Part shown: positions 8,446 to 22,446 of the stretch, piece after piece
Numbering within the stretch: position 1 is the first letter of the stretch
Layout of the letters: every line of letters begins with the position of its first letter
NCBI GenBank assembly: GCA_009377605.1
Contig: WHTT01000042.1
Coordinates: forward strand, 1 to 54,343
From: Luteitalea sp.
Lineage (GTDB): Bacteria; Acidobacteriota; Vicinamibacteria; Vicinamibacterales; Vicinamibacteraceae
DNA length: 54,343 bases
Reading direction: 5' to 3'
Notes under the pieces: generated by a model
The model's input: only the letters and a program-made list of their open reading frames with translations
The model's database searches: none
Told to the model about the DNA's origin: nothing
Made by a program: the position numbers and the translations under genes

Positions 8446-9276
8446 CTATCCTCCCTCGACGGCCTGCCGCACGCGCACCAGCCGTGCCAGGAGCGCGTCC
8501 AGCCGTTCGAGAGGAAGGGCGTTCTGCCCGTCGCTTGGCGCGCGAGATGGCTCTTCGTGGACCTCGACGAAGAGGCCGTCGACTCCTGCACCGACGCCAG
8601 CGCAGGCGAGCGGTTCGATGAACGCCGCCTCACCGCCCGAGGCGCCGCCGCCTGCGCCAGGCAGCTGCAGGCTGTGCGTCACATCGAAGACCACTGGTAC
8701 TCCAAGCGAGCGCAGCAGCGGAAACGCTCGCATGTCGACGACCAAGTTGTGGTAGCCGAACGTCGTGCCGCGCTCGGTGACGAATACACGCGGGTTACCG
8801 TGCTGAGTCACCTTGGCCACGGGATGCTGCATATCGAGCGGAGCGAGGAACTGCCCCTTCTTGATATTCACGACGGCCCCTGTCTCGGCGGCTGCTACCA
8901 ACAGGTCCGTCTGCCGACAAAGAAAGGCGGGAATCTGCAGCACGTCGGCGACCTCGGCCACACGCGGCGCCTGCCACGGCTCGTGGATGTCGGTGAGCAC
9001 GGGCAGGCCAACCTCCGCCTTGATCCGCGCGAGCACGCGCAGCCCTTCTTCCAGGCCAGGACCCCGGAACGATCCGAGTGACGTGCGATTTGCCTTATCG
9101 AACGATGCTTTGAATATATAGGGGATGCCGTGAGCTCGAGCAGTGGAGGCCACGGTGCGGGCGATCGTCAGCGCGTGCTCCGCACTCTCGATGACGCACG
9201 GCCCCGCAATGAGCATGAGCGGAGCGCCTGCTCCCAATCGCAGCGAGCCAATCTCCACCGCCTTCACCGCGGTCAT
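8446..9276 (-). CDS. kdsA: 3-deoxy-8-phosphooctulonate synthase
   Basis: KdsA condenses phosphoenolpyruvate with arabinose 5-phosphate to Kdo-8-phosphate in the cytoplasm. The 276-residue length is typical. Motifs include LIAGPCVIES near residue 18, FKASFDKANRTS (substrate-binding Lys and Arg), GLPVLTDIHE, QIPAFLCRQTDLL, NIKKGQFLAP and VFDVTHSLQLPG. The cysteine in AGPC and in FLCRQ is seen in metal-dependent forms. A longer frame reaches 9552 but would run through a repeat array and pyrG, so I take ATG 9276. It is placed between pyrG and kdsD in the same direction. Confidence 0.96.
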   Translation of the reverse strand: MTAVKAVEIGSLRLGAGAPLMLIAGPCVIESAEHALTIARTVASTARAHGIPYIFKASFDKANRTSLGSFRGPGLEEGLRVLARIKAEVGLPVLTDIHEPWQAPRVAEVADVLQIPAFLCRQTDLLVAAAETGAVVNIKKGQFLAPLDMQHPVAKVTQHGNPRVFVTERGTTFGYHNLVVDMRAFPLLRSLGVPVVFDVTHSLQLPGAGGGASGGEAAFIEPLACAGVGAGVDGLFVEVHEEPSRAPSDGQNALPLERLDALLARLVRVRQAVEGG

Positions 9277-9281
9277 TATAC

Positions 9282-11069
<1,788 letters not shown>

Positions 11070-11099
<30 letters not shown>

Positions 11100-11855
11100 T
11101 GCCAGTTGTTGTCGAGCTCGTTCCAGATCCTCCACGGTGTCCACACCCGTGGAGTCCCAAGGGGTCTCCACGGTACCGATTGCATACCCGTGCTCCAGCG
11201 CCCGCAACTGCTCGAGCGACTCTGCTTGCTCGAGCGGCGTGGGTGGGAGCGACGCAAGTCTCAGTAGGACCTCACGCTGGTAGACGTACAAGCCAATGTG
11301 CTTGAACCATCCTACGAAATCGTCATCGGTTCGCCGCCGGAACGGGATGGGCGCACGCGAGAAGTAGAGGGCGTGACCGCGCCGGTCGACGACAACCTTC
11401 ACGACATGGGGATTGCTCGGGTCTTCGCTGTCGGCGAACCGACACCGGAGTGTCGACATCGGGAGGTTAGGATCTGTCGCACAGGCTGCCACCGCCGCGT
11501 CGATCATCGCACCAGTGACGAGCGGCTCATCACCCTGGACGTTGACGATGAGATCGCATCGGAGCGAACGGGCGACTTCTGCCACGCGATCTGTACCGGT
11601 CTGATGTGCCGCAGAGGTCAGCGTCGCTTCACCGCCCACTGCCGTGAGCGCGCTCACGACCCGGGCGTCATCGGTCGCTACAATTACCCGATCAACGGAG
11701 GTTGCCGTGCACGCACGCTCGTACACGTGCACAATCATGGGCTTCCCATGAATGTCGGCGAGTGGCTTTCCAGGGAGACGCGTCGAGTGATATCGAGCAG
11801 GAACGACGACCGCGACCGTGGGGCGGGTGCTTTCAGCGGGCCACGAACGGTGCAC
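11070..11855 (-). CDS. kdsB: 3-deoxy-manno-octulosonate cytidylyltransferase (CMP-Kdo synthetase)
   Basis: KdsB activates Kdo with CTP to CMP-Kdo for lipid A core assembly. The 261-residue product has VVVPARYHSTRLPGKPLADI at residues 16-35, VIVATDDARV, GTDRVAEVA, NVQGDEPLV and KHIGLYVYQREVLLR, all diagnostic. The GTG start at 11855 lies about one turn downstream of an extended -10 sequence, so the message may be leaderless. The C-terminal GAFGERALP is encoded by a REP palindrome and is not expected from homologues. It heads the leftward kdsB-pyrG-kdsA-kdsD-lapB-coaE block. kdsC and kdtA/waaA are not in the window. Confidence 0.95.
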
Positions 11856-11860
11856 ATCGA

Positions 11861-11869
11861 ATCATAGCA
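11861..11869 (-). promoter_or_regulatory. Possible extended -10 promoter for kdsB
   Basis: Read on the minus strand, TGCTATGAT combines a TATGAT -10 hexamer (11866-11861) with the TG of an extended -10. A start of transcription about seven bases downstream would coincide with the GTG start codon of kdsB at 11855. No convincing -35 is visible. Confidence 0.35.
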
Positions 11870-11888
11870 CAAATTTAGCGAACCAGAC

Positions 11889-11914
11889 GGCGCGTTCGGC
11901 GAACGCGCCCTACC
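11889..11914. repeat. REP palindrome with CCCTACC tail
   Basis: A perfect 21-bp palindrome with arms GGCGCGTTCG and CGAACGCGCC (11889-11909) is followed by the family tail CCCTACC (11908-11914). It lies in the divergent spacer between kdsB and the 174-residue exported protein gene. It is the same palindrome as at 11079-11099 and 44022-44042. Confidence 0.85.
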
Positions 11915-11987
11915 TTCGCGGAGGGGCCGTTATCTCGCCGAGCCGGCCTGACTGTCTTCTGTTACGATCGTCCCGGACGAGCCTTCG

Positions 11988-12512
11988 ATGAAAACCGCAG
12001 TGGCGGTGGTCCTGTGCAGCGTTGCCGTGGTGGCGGTTCTCTGGGCCACTGCCGCGCCGCGCGCGCCGTATCCACGCCCAATCGCGACGCAGCCGACGCC
12101 CAGAACCGAAGTCGAGCGCATGGCCGACGAGGTGAGCGGCCAGGTCGAGCGGCTGAGCGCACATTCCCGAACGGCCCCAGCCCCACACGCATCTCAGCGG
12201 AATCCGTTTCACTTTGCGCAACGAGAACCGCCGCCTGCCGCTCGACCCGAGCCAGGACCCGCGGCTTTGCCACCAGCTCCCAAGGCCACCCCGGCTGCCA
12301 AAACGCTGCAGCTCCGTTTGATTGGCGTGGCCGAGAAGGTGACCAGCGAGGGCGTCGAGAGGACCGCGATTATCTCGGGGGTGGGGCAGTTGTTCATGGT
12401 GAAGGCGGGCGATAGCGTCACCGCCCGCTATGTCGTGACGACCGTCGGTGCCGATGCCGTCGAACTGCGCGATACGGTGACGGATGCGGTGCGGCAGCTG
12501 GGACTGCCGTGA
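11988..12512 (+). CDS. Small exported or membrane-anchored protein, PilP/GspC-like C-terminal domain
   Basis: The 174-residue product has an N-terminal hydrophobic helix (residues 4-22) ending near ATAAP. A proline- and alanine-rich linker follows (about 60-105), then a compact C-terminal domain with LQLRLIGVAEKV, ERTAIISGVGQLFMVKAGD and ARYVVTTVGADAVELRD. Such a short beta-rich domain, with an activity-of-interest switch from residue V/I strands to KAGDSV, resembles the HR or PilP domains of type II secretion and type IV pilus alignment proteins. That is a fold-level guess. There are no pilus or secretion genes in the window. It is divergent from kdsB and converges on serA. Confidence 0.55.
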   Translation: MKTAVAVVLCSVAVVAVLWATAAPRAPYPRPIATQPTPRTEVERMADEVSGQVERLSAHSRTAPAPHASQRNPFHFAQREPPPAARPEPGPAALPPAPKATPAAKTLQLRLIGVAEKVTSEGVERTAIISGVGQLFMVKAGDSVTARYVVTTVGADAVELRDTVTDAVRQLGLP

Positions 12513-12517
12513 CCGGG

Positions 12518-12692
12518 GTGACAAGGGGAGGGGGTGACAAGGTGAGGGGTAGTTCGATGCACTGGGGTGGAAGCGGGGCGACGCTTTTCAAATCGGTCGA
12601 CGCTTTCCCATCGCTCGATGTGGGCCTAATATGCTGCGAGCCACCCGTTCACCTTGTCACCCGTTCACCTTGTCACCTCGTCACCCCTCACC
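12518..12692. repeat. Dispersed inverted-repeat element, copy A
   Basis: Two 16-bp units GTGACAAGGTGAGGGG (12518 and 12534, the first with one mismatch) stand left of a 95-bp core (12550-12644). Two 16-bp units CCGTTCACCTTGTCAC stand right (12645 and 12661), then a degenerate tail. The outer 12 bases GTGACAAGGTGA are an inverted repeat with the right units. The block 12534-12661 matches 37243-37370 at 121 of 128 positions, without gaps. The tail supplies the serA stop codon. Confidence 0.9.
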
Positions 12693-14280
12693 CTAACCGC
12701 ACCACCGTCGCTCTCCGCACTGCAGCAATCGCGCGTATCTCGGTCAGGACTGCGTCATCGACGCCAGCGGCGTCGCGCTCGTCGACCTTGACGATGCCAA
12801 CGGCGCCGGCGCCTGTGCGGCCGAGGGCGAACGTCGCGATGTTGATGGCATGGCGACCGAGGCAGGTGCCAACCTCGCCTATGACGCCCGGCCGGTCCTG
12901 ATTCTCAATCACGATGAGCGTGCCCTCGATCGGGGCTTCGACACCGACCCCGTTGAGGAGCACGATGCGCGGGCCGCCGTGCTCGAAGATCGTGCCCTCG
13001 AGCCACTGCTCCCCATCGCTCGTGTGAAGCTTCACCGACACGAGGCTCGTAAAGTCCCGGGCGCGTGTACTGCGCGTGTCGAGCACCTCGACGCCACGGT
13101 CGGCCGCGAGCGCGCGCGCGTTGACGAGAGTCACGGTGCCCGCGCTCAAGATGTGCCGGAAGACGCCAACGAGCACCGAACCGGTGATGAGCTCGCGTGG
13201 TCCTTCGGCCAATTGACCGTAATATCGGATGCCAACCTTTTGGATGGGGCCGGTGGCCAACTGCGCGGCGCAGATGCCCAGGCGCTCGGCGAGGGACATC
13301 CAGGGCTGCAGCTTCGCGAATTCTTCGGCTGGCACGGAGGGGAAGTTCACGGCGTTGCGTACGACGCCGTGCAACAAGTAATCGCGCACGCCTTCCGCCA
13401 CGTCGAGGCCGACGAGCTCCTGCGCCTCCGAGGTGGACGCAGCAATGTGAGGCGTCGCGACCACCCGTGAGTGAGAGACGAGCTGCCAATCGCCTGGCGG
13501 TTCCTTTTCATACACATCGAGACCGGCGCCGCCAAGGTGGCCGCTCTCGAGCAGCTCGAGCAGCGCCGCTTCGTCGATCAGCTCACCGCGTGCCGTATTG
13601 ATCAAGCAGGCCCCGGCCTTGCACCGCACGAGCTGTTCGCGACTGAACAGCCGGCGCGTCTCCTCGGTGACCGGCACGTGCAACGTGATGAAGTCGGCCT
13701 GCGAGCAGAGCTCGTCGAGTGCCAGTATGCGAACGCCCATATCGGCCGCGACGTGAGTCGGAATGAACGGATCGTATGCCACGACGCTCATGCCAAAGAC
13801 GCGGGCACGGTGGGCAACTTCTTGACCGATCCGTCCCAAGCCGACGATGCCGAGGGTCTTGCCGCGGAGCTCCGCACCAAGCAGCGCTTTCTTTTCCCAC
13901 CGGTGCTGCTTCATCGACCCATCGGCCACCGGCACGCGCCGGGCGAGCGACAACATGAGCGCGAAGACGTGCTCGGCGACGCTGACGCTGTTGACGCCTG
14001 GTGCGTTGGTCACCATGATGCCGCGCGTGCTCGCGACATCGAGATCGACGTTGTCGACGCCGGTGCCCGCACGCGCAACGATGCGCAGCGCTGGCGCGGC
14101 CTCTAGCAATTCGCGATCCACCTTGGTGGCGCTGCGCACCAGGAGCGCATCGGCAGTCGCCATGGCAGTGAGCAGTTCTGATCGGGCGCGGCCTGCGAGC
14201 GTGTCGACCGTCCAGCCGTCGACCGCGCGCAGGAGGTCGACGGCAGAAGCAGGAAGATTATCCGCAACGATAATTTTCAT
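12688..14280 (-). CDS. serA: D-3-phosphoglycerate dehydrogenase
   Basis: SerA oxidises 3-phosphoglycerate with NAD, the first step of serine synthesis. The 530-residue protein is of the long type: a substrate domain, a Rossmann domain with LGIVGLGRIGQEVAHRA near residue 145 and NTARGELIDE, an intervening allosteric-substrate-binding (ASB) domain (about 325-445), and a C-terminal ACT domain with LIVIENQDRPGVIGEVGTCL for serine feedback. The start is ATG 14280. The 3' end enters repeat copy A; the final LG and TGA come from its degenerate arm. The neighbour on the left is convergent. Confidence 0.95.
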   Translation of the reverse strand: MKIIVADNLPASAVDLLRAVDGWTVDTLAGRARSELLTAMATADALLVRSATKVDRELLEAAPALRIVARAGTGVDNVDLDVASTRGIMVTNAPGVNSVSVAEHVFALMLSLARRVPVADGSMKQHRWEKKALLGAELRGKTLGIVGLGRIGQEVAHRARVFGMSVVAYDPFIPTHVAADMGVRILALDELCSQADFITLHVPVTEETRRLFSREQLVRCKAGACLINTARGELIDEAALLELLESGHLGGAGLDVYEKEPPGDWQLVSHSRVVATPHIAASTSEAQELVGLDVAEGVRDYLLHGVVRNAVNFPSVPAEEFAKLQPWMSLAERLGICAAQLATGPIQKVGIRYYGQLAEGPRELITGSVLVGVFRHILSAGTVTLVNARALAADRGVEVLDTRSTRARDFTSLVSVKLHTSDGEQWLEGTIFEHGGPRIVLLNGVGVEAPIEGTLIVIENQDRPGVIGEVGTCLGRHAINIATFALGRTGAGAVGIVKVDERDAAGVDDAVLTEIRAIAAVRRATVVRLG

Positions 14281-14619
14281 AATCGATCGTGAGTCTCGGG
14301 GAACGGCCGGCCACGTCAGCCGGCGCGAGCGGTTGGTCGTCCGAACGCGTCGGACGAAGACGTTGGGCCCCAGCTTGCGTCACCCAGCCTACAGTATAAT
14401 GGCGCGCACTCGGGCGAGCGCCATGCGGCTCGTGATGAAGTAATCGCACCACCGTGGTGCAAAGTGAAGAATCATGCTAATTGGCCGGCAGATTCGGCGC
14501 GCGATGCTGCTGTTTTCAACAACCTTTTCCACAGTTTCTGTGAAGATCTCGTAACTGGGTCGGGGGGACGTGCCCTAAAATCGCGGCGTGCTGCACGTGT
14601 CCAGGTCCTTGCGTAGCGT
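14281..14619. other. 339-bp divergent spacer between serA and icd
   Basis: No gene is visible. TATAAT at 14395-14400 (plus strand) overlaps TATACT read on the minus strand, so a shared -10 region for the two divergent genes is possible, but neither has a good -35. A run of T-rich sequence at 14510-14550 precedes icd. Nothing else was recognised. Confidence 0.4.
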
Positions 14620-15857
<1,238 letters not shown>

Positions 15858-15861
<4 letters not shown>

Positions 15862-16790
15862 ACCGCAAAGTGACAGTCGTAGGCGGCGCCGGCAACGTCG
15901 GTGCATCGGTCGCGCGCGCCCTAGCCACCAAGGCCCTCGCAGACGTCGTCATCCTCGACATCGCGGCGGAGAAGGCCAAGGGCATCGCGCTCGATGTGCT
16001 GCAGGCCTGCCCGATCGACGCCTCCGACGTGCGGCTGGTCGGCGGGGGCGTGGACGACTACGCCTTGAGCGCCGGCTCCGAGGTCGTGGTCATTACATCG
16101 GGCGTGCCGCGGAAGCCCGGCATGAGCCGTGACGATCTGCTGCAGGTCAACTACAAGATCATGCAGGCCGTCACGGCGGAGGTGGTCAAGCACTCGCCAG
16201 ACTGCATCATCGTCCCGGTGGCGAACCCGCTGGACGCCATGTGCCAAGCCGTCTACCGGCTGAGCGGCTTCTCGCGCGAACGGGTCATCGGAATGGCTGG
16301 CGTGCTCGACTCCGCTCGCATGCGTACCTTCATTGCCATGGAGCTGAACGTCTCGGTGGAGAACGTACAAGCCTTCGTGCTGGGCGGCCATGGCGACACG
16401 ATGGTGCCACTGCCACGATACTCGACTGTGGCGGGCGTGCCGATCACGGAGCTGTTGCCGCCGGATCGCGTCGAGGCCATCTGCAAGCGGACGGCGGACG
16501 GCGGCGCAGAGATCACGAAGCTCGTGGGCACGAGCGCCTGGTATGCACCAGGGGCGGCAGCCGCCGAGATGGTCGAGTGCATCCTCAAGGACAAGAAGAA
16601 GATCCATCCCTGCTCGGTGTTCCTACAGGGCGAGTACGGTATCAGCGACGTCTTCGTGGGTGTGCCCGTCAAGTTGGGCGCCCGAGGCGTCGAGCAGATC
16701 GTTCAGATCACGCTCACCGACGAAGAGCAGGCGGCACTCCAGAAATCGGCAGGCGCTGTCCGGGAGCTCGTTGCAGTGATTGGCGTGTAG
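15858..16790 (+). CDS. mdh: Malate dehydrogenase (LDH-like type)
   Basis: Mdh interconverts malate and oxaloacetate with NAD. The 310-residue length and motifs fit the LDH-like MDH group common in non-proteobacteria: [19 protein letters not shown] at the start, [15 protein letters not shown] (substrate arginines), [26 protein letters not shown] and the catalytic His in [11 protein letters not shown]. The start codon overlaps the end of icd. Downstream it converges on sdhB across a TTCGTG repeat. Confidence 0.95.
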
Positions 16791-16798
16791 GGCGGAGC

Positions 16799-16875
16799 AC
16801 GAAGAAAACCATTGAATTTCTTCTTCGTGAACTTCGTGTTCTTCGTGGTTGATCCTTCGTGCCCTTCGTGGTTGC
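16799..16875. repeat. TTCGTG-type low-complexity array with inverted left flank
   Basis: Five TTCGTG motifs at about 9- to 14-bp spacing (16825-16870) follow CACGAAGAAAACC (16799-16811), which is their approximate reverse complement. The array lies between the convergent mdh and sdhB stops and could form a terminator-like hairpin. Its right end touches the sdhB stop. Confidence 0.6.
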
Positions 16876-17630
16876 TAGCGCCCGAACAGGCTCGCCCAGG
16901 CGTACTGGCGGTTCATCCGCGCGATCGTCGAAAGCTTGATCTCTTTGGGGCAGACCGCCTCGCACTCTCCTTCGTTCGAGCAGCTGCCAAAGCCTTCCGT
17001 ATCGGCGTGGTCGACCATCGCCACCACGCGCCGGTTCTGCTCGGGTTGGCCTTGTGGTAGCAGATTCAGATGGGTGATCTTGGCGGCGACGAAGAGCGCG
17101 GCTGCCGCGTTCTTGCATGCGGCAACACATGCGCCGCAGCCGATGCATTGCGCCGCATCCATCGCGCCCTCTGCAATGGGCTTTGGCACGGGAATCGCTT
17201 GCGCGTCCGCTGCTGCGCCGACGTTCACCGAGACATACCCGCCCGCCTGGATGATCCGGTCGAACGCCCCGCGATCGACCACTAAGTCCTTGACTACCGG
17301 AAACGCACGGGCGCGCCAGGGCTCGATCGTGATGGTTGCCCCATCCCGGAAGCGACGCATATGAAGCTGGCACACCGTCGTCGCGCGATCTGGACCGTGG
17401 GGCAGGCCATTCACGAGGAACCCACAGCTGCCGCAGATACCCTCGCGGCAGTCCGAGTCGAAGGCGATCGGGTCCTCGCCCCTTCGAATCAGCCCCTCGT
17501 TCACCTGGTCCAGCATCTCCAGGAACGACATGTGCGGTGAGACATCCTTGGCCACATACTCGGCGAAGTGGCCTGGTACGGTTGGGCCCGGCTGACGCCA
17601 GACCCGCAGCCTTACGGTCATTCTGCTCAT
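16875..17630 (-). CDS. sdhB: Succinate dehydrogenase/fumarate reductase iron-sulfur subunit
   Basis: SdhB carries electrons from the flavin to the quinone through three clusters. The 251-residue protein has the plant-type [2Fe-2S] motif [11 protein letters not shown] near residue 60. The [4Fe-4S] and [3Fe-4S] ligands are in [11 protein letters not shown] and in [12 protein letters not shown]. The start at ATG 17630 gives [16 protein letters not shown] 17621 is an alternative. A longer frame to 17792 runs through the spacer and is unlikely. Gene order sdhC-sdhA-sdhB and the sequence style fit the B-type complex of Bacillus and Wolinella. Confidence 0.94.
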   Translation of the reverse strand: MSRMTVRLRVWRQPGPTVPGHFAEYVAKDVSPHMSFLEMLDQVNEGLIRRGEDPIAFDSDCREGICGSCGFLVNGLPHGPDRATTVCQLHMRRFRDGATITIEPWRARAFPVVKDLVVDRGAFDRIIQAGGYVSVNVGAAADAQAIPVPKPIAEGAMDAAQCIGCGACVAACKNAAAALFVAAKITHLNLLPQGQPEQNRRVVAMVDHADTEGFGSCSNEGECEAVCPKEIKLSTIARMNRQYAWASLFGR

Positions 17631-17672
17631 GCGTTCAAGATCTCCCGCCCGCCTCGTCCTGATGCCTGATCC

Positions 17673-17698
17673 CTGACCCCTTGACCCCTTGACCCCTT
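17673..17698. repeat. 8-bp TTGACCCC array
   Basis: Three tandem 8-bp units (CTGACCCC, then TTGACCCC twice) end immediately before the sdhA stop codon at 17699-17701. The complement GGGGTCAA matches a unit variant in the array after korB (28578-28585), so the two arrays may belong to one family. Confidence 0.55.
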
Positions 17699-19612
<1,914 letters not shown>

Positions 19613-19627
19613 AGCGTCGTTCTATCC

Positions 19628-20302
19628 TCACCTCGCGGCAGCGAAGTACACCCAGATCGGAATCGCGGCGAAGCCGCCGGCAATGAGCACGGCCAGCAGA
19701 ATGCCACCCACCCGGATCAGGCCGTTGTACCGCGGATGATCGATGCCGAGTGATTGACAAGCGCTCGCGAGCCCGTGCCGCAGATGCAGGCCGATGATCA
19801 CCATGCATAGCACATAGAAGCCCGCGAAGCCGGCATGACTGAACTTCTCCAGGACCAACCGGTGCAGATCACGATAATGGTGTGTCGGATCCTCATAGTA
19901 GGTGCCGAACTTGAACGAGATGAGGTGCAACAGCAGGAACGCAAAGATAACGAGCCCGCTCACGATCATCGTGGTCGATGCAATCGACTTGCGGCTCGTG
20001 TGGCGCGCCCAGCGCTTCTGCTCGTAGCCAACCGGCCGCGCGCGCCGGTTGTCCACGAAGTTCAACGCGGCCTTGACGATGTGCAGCAGGAACACGGCGG
20101 CCAGGCCGGCCTCCGCGACGAGCAGCAACGGGTTGGAGATCAACGCATGGCTGTAACTGTTGAACGCGTCGGCGCCGGCGAAGATCAGCAGATTGCCCGC
20201 GAGATGGAGGATGAGGAACAGGAAGAACGCCAGGCCGGTGATGGCTATCAGCACCTTCGTCCCAACCGAGGACGACAGGAACTTCATCGGACGCATCGGC
20301 AT
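19628..20302 (-). CDS. sdhC: Succinate dehydrogenase cytochrome b membrane subunit
   Basis: This 224-residue membrane anchor binds haem b and quinone. It has five hydrophobic segments, as in B-type complexes with a single anchor subunit. The histidines in LILHLAGNLL, LLHIVKAAL, LLHLISFKFG and GLHLRHGLA are the expected haem ligands. The frame is open to 20344; I start at ATG 20302 because MPMRPMKFLSSSVGTKV fits homologue N-termini, with ATG 20287 also possible. It leads the leftward sdhCAB unit and is divergent from the HNH cassette. Confidence 0.9.
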   Translation of the reverse strand: MPMRPMKFLSSSVGTKVLIAITGLAFFLFLILHLAGNLLIFAGADAFNSYSHALISNPLLLVAEAGLAAVFLLHIVKAALNFVDNRRARPVGYEQKRWARHTSRKSIASTTMIVSGLVIFAFLLLHLISFKFGTYYEDPTHHYRDLHRLVLEKFSHAGFAGFYVLCMVIIGLHLRHGLASACQSLGIDHPRYNGLIRVGGILLAVLIAGGFAAIPIWVYFAAAR

Positions 20303-20537
20303 GTCAGACGTACACGACTCGCACGGACCGCCAGGCTCGCGCACCGATGCGCGAAGGCGGGCAGATGTGATAGAGCAGGAAACGTGCAGTCAAATGAGAC
20401 GGCAAGAGCAGATCGACTCCTACGCATCTCATCAGCTTCGGGCATTGTACTGGCAGGCCACTGGCGGGCGCAACTGCTGCCAGACCTCTTGGCGCCGGCC
20501 GAAGGTCATGCGAGGCCATTCATGGTAACGTAACGCT

Positions 20538-20795
20538 ATGAGTGCCTCTGATGCGCTCGACGATCTTCTGGATCCCTTGAGCCGGTGTCTGGACTCCGAG
20601 TCGGCCCGCCGCGTGGTTGAATTGCGGATCGCCCCCCCAGTTCAGGAGATAATTGATGCACTTGCCGAGCGCGCCAATGAAGGCTTGCTGACCGACGACG
20701 AACGGTCGCAATATGAAGCGCTCATTAATGCCGCGGACATCATTTCAATTCTTCAGCTGAAGGCGCGCGAGCATCTGCTCTCGACCGGCGCGTAG
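20538..20795 (+). CDS. Small helical protein paired with an HNH endonuclease
   Basis: The 85-residue product is acidic and predicted to be all-helical, with residues ALDDLLDPLSRCLD at the start and YEALINAADIISILQLKAR near the end. I do not recognise a named family. It ends one base before the HNH gene start, so the pair is co-translated. Small helical partners upstream of HNH genes occur in many genomes. Whether this one is an inhibitor, a targeting subunit or something else is unknown. No ribosome-binding site is evident. Confidence 0.65.
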   Translation: MSASDALDDLLDPLSRCLDSESARRVVELRIAPPVQEIIDALAERANEGLLTDDERSQYEALINAADIISILQLKAREHLLSTGA

Positions 20796-20796
20796 C

Positions 20797-21195
20797 ATGG
20801 ACGTTGCCACTCGGCAGCTCGTCCGCCTGCGGGCCACTGACCGTTGTGAATACTGCCTGCTGCGTCAGGAGCACAGCGCGCTCACTCACCACATCGAACA
20901 TATAGTTGCGAAGCAGCATGGTGGGCCCGACCACACGGATAACCTGGCATTGGCCTGCCATCGTTGCAACCTCCGCAAGGGACCAAATGTGGCCGGAGTC
21001 GACCCGTTGACCGGAAGCCTCATGCCGTTGTTTCATCCGCGCCGCGACCGGTGGAGCGAGCATTTTCTGATACGAGGCGCGCGCATAGAAGGTATCACTG
21101 CCGTTGGACGCGCCACGGTCCATGTGCTGGCTATGAACGATCCCCGCCGTTTGGAGCTCAGATCGATACTCCTTGCGCAGACTGAGTTCCCCTGA
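20797..21195 (+). CDS. HNH endonuclease
   Basis: This 132-residue single-domain nuclease has the zinc pair CEYC near residue 18 and the catalytic core HHIEHIVAKQHGG, then DHTDNLALACHRCNLRKG with the second CxxC. His-His at the first position, the Asn in DNLAL, and the CNLRKG His/Asn region complete the fold. The C-terminal half (RWSEHFLIRGARIEG, then GRATVHVLAMNDPRR) is the usual continuation in this subfamily. It lies one base after the small helical gene and 55 bp before sucC, so the cassette interrupts the TCA gene cluster. Function (defence, mobile remnant or housekeeping) is not evident. Confidence 0.88.
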   Translation: MDVATRQLVRLRATDRCEYCLLRQEHSALTHHIEHIVAKQHGGPDHTDNLALACHRCNLRKGPNVAGVDPLTGSLMPLFHPRRDRWSEHFLIRGARIEGITAVGRATVHVLAMNDPRRLELRSILLAQTEFP

Positions 21196-21249
21196 GGTCT
21201 TACGTGTCCGGACTTGATTCCTGTAGACCTTCTGGCCATCATTAGCATC

Positions 21250-22422
21250 GTGAAAATTCACGAGCATCAGGCGAAAGCGATTCTGGCGAAGCACGGGGTG
21301 CCCGTGCCGCGCGGCGACGTGGCGTTCAGCTCCGCGGAAGTCGGCGCCATCGCACGGCGCCTCGGAACGAGCCCGCTGGTGGTCAAGGCACAGATCCATG
21401 CCGGTGGTCGCGGCAAGGCTGGTGGCGTCAAGGTTGTGAAGAGCGCCGAGGAAGCTGAGCAGGTTGCCAGCGCGCTCATCGGCAGGACGCTCGTGACCCA
21501 TCAAACTGGGGCCGAAGGGCGGACCGTCTCTCGCGTGCTCGTCGAGGAGGGGTTGGCGATTCAGACCGAGCTCTACCTCGGTCTGGTCATGGACCGTGCC
21601 ACCGGGTGTCCGGTGATGATGATGAGCGCGGAAGGTGGCGTCGAGATCGAAGAGGTGGCCGAGCGATCGCCGGAGGCCATCAAGAAGGCGTCCATCGATT
21701 CAGGCACCGGCTTGGCGGCGTTCCAGGCTCGGCAGCTGGCGTTTGGCGTTGGCTTGCCTCCCGATCTCGTCGCGAAGGCAACCAAGCTGATGCTGGCGAC
21801 GTATGCGACCTTCGTGGCTACCGATGCTTCGCTCGTCGAGATCAACCCGCTCATCGTCACGGCCGGCGGGGATCTGCTGGCGCTCGACGCGAAGATGACA
21901 TTCGACGACAACGCGCTCTTTCGGCATCGGGACATCCAGGAGCTGCGTGATCTCGCGGAAGAGGACCCACTCGAAGTCGAGGCATCGAAGTACTCCCTCA
22001 ACTACATTCGGCTCGACGGCAATATCGGCTGCATGGTGAATGGCGCCGGCCTCGCCATGGCGACCATGGATATCATCAAGTTGGCCGGCGGTGAGCCGGC
22101 GAACTTTCTCGACGTCGGCGGCGGCGCCAATGCCGAGCAGATCCGCAACGCGTTCGAGATCCTCACATCGGACGCGCAGGTGAAGGCGGTCTTCATCAAC
22201 ATTTTTGGTGGCATTCTCCGCTGCGACGTGCTCGCCGACGGCGTCATCGCGGCCGTCAAGGAGTTGGACGTCCACGTGCCCATCGTCATTCGCATGGAAG
22301 GCACGAACGTCGAACAGGGCAAGGCCATGCTGCAGGCCAGCGGCCTCAACTTCACCACGGCGGACACGATGGCTGACGCGGCCGAGCGCGTGGTCGAGCT
22401 CGCTGCCGCCCCGGCGCGGTAG
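21250..22422 (+). CDS. sucC: Succinyl-CoA ligase beta subunit
   Basis: SucC forms, with SucD, the ligase that interconverts succinyl-CoA and succinate with ADP or GDP phosphorylation. The 390-residue protein starts [21 protein letters not shown], shown here split as [11 protein letters not shown] and [10 protein letters not shown]. The ATP-grasp domain carries [18 protein letters not shown]. The C-terminal domain has [22 protein letters not shown] and [13 protein letters not shown] use GTG 21250 because it gives the family N-terminus; the frame opens upstream at ATG 21214 without family support. sucD follows 24 bp on. Confidence 0.94.
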   Translation: MKIHEHQAKAILAKHGVPVPRGDVAFSSAEVGAIARRLGTSPLVVKAQIHAGGRGKAGGVKVVKSAEEAEQVASALIGRTLVTHQTGAEGRTVSRVLVEEGLAIQTELYLGLVMDRATGCPVMMMSAEGGVEIEEVAERSPEAIKKASIDSGTGLAAFQARQLAFGVGLPPDLVAKATKLMLATYATFVATDASLVEINPLIVTAGGDLLALDAKMTFDDNALFRHRDIQELRDLAEEDPLEVEASKYSLNYIRLDGNIGCMVNGAGLAMATMDIIKLAGGEPANFLDVGGGANAEQIRNAFEILTSDAQVKAVFINIFGGILRCDVLADGVIAAVKELDVHVPIVIRMEGTNVEQGKAMLQASGLNFTTADTMADAAERVVELAAAPAR

Positions 22423-22446
22423 CGCCCACAAGGATTCACAACCGAT

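Noticed and set aside
12557-12901. 115-codon extension of the microprotein frame in copy A
   Set aside because: Beyond the element it runs antisense through serA, so only the element-borne part could be meaningful.
20538-21195. Classical toxin-antitoxin operon
   Set aside because: Gene sizes fit, but the HNH protein is not a known toxin family and no autoregulatory operator was seen; reported only as a pair of unknown role.
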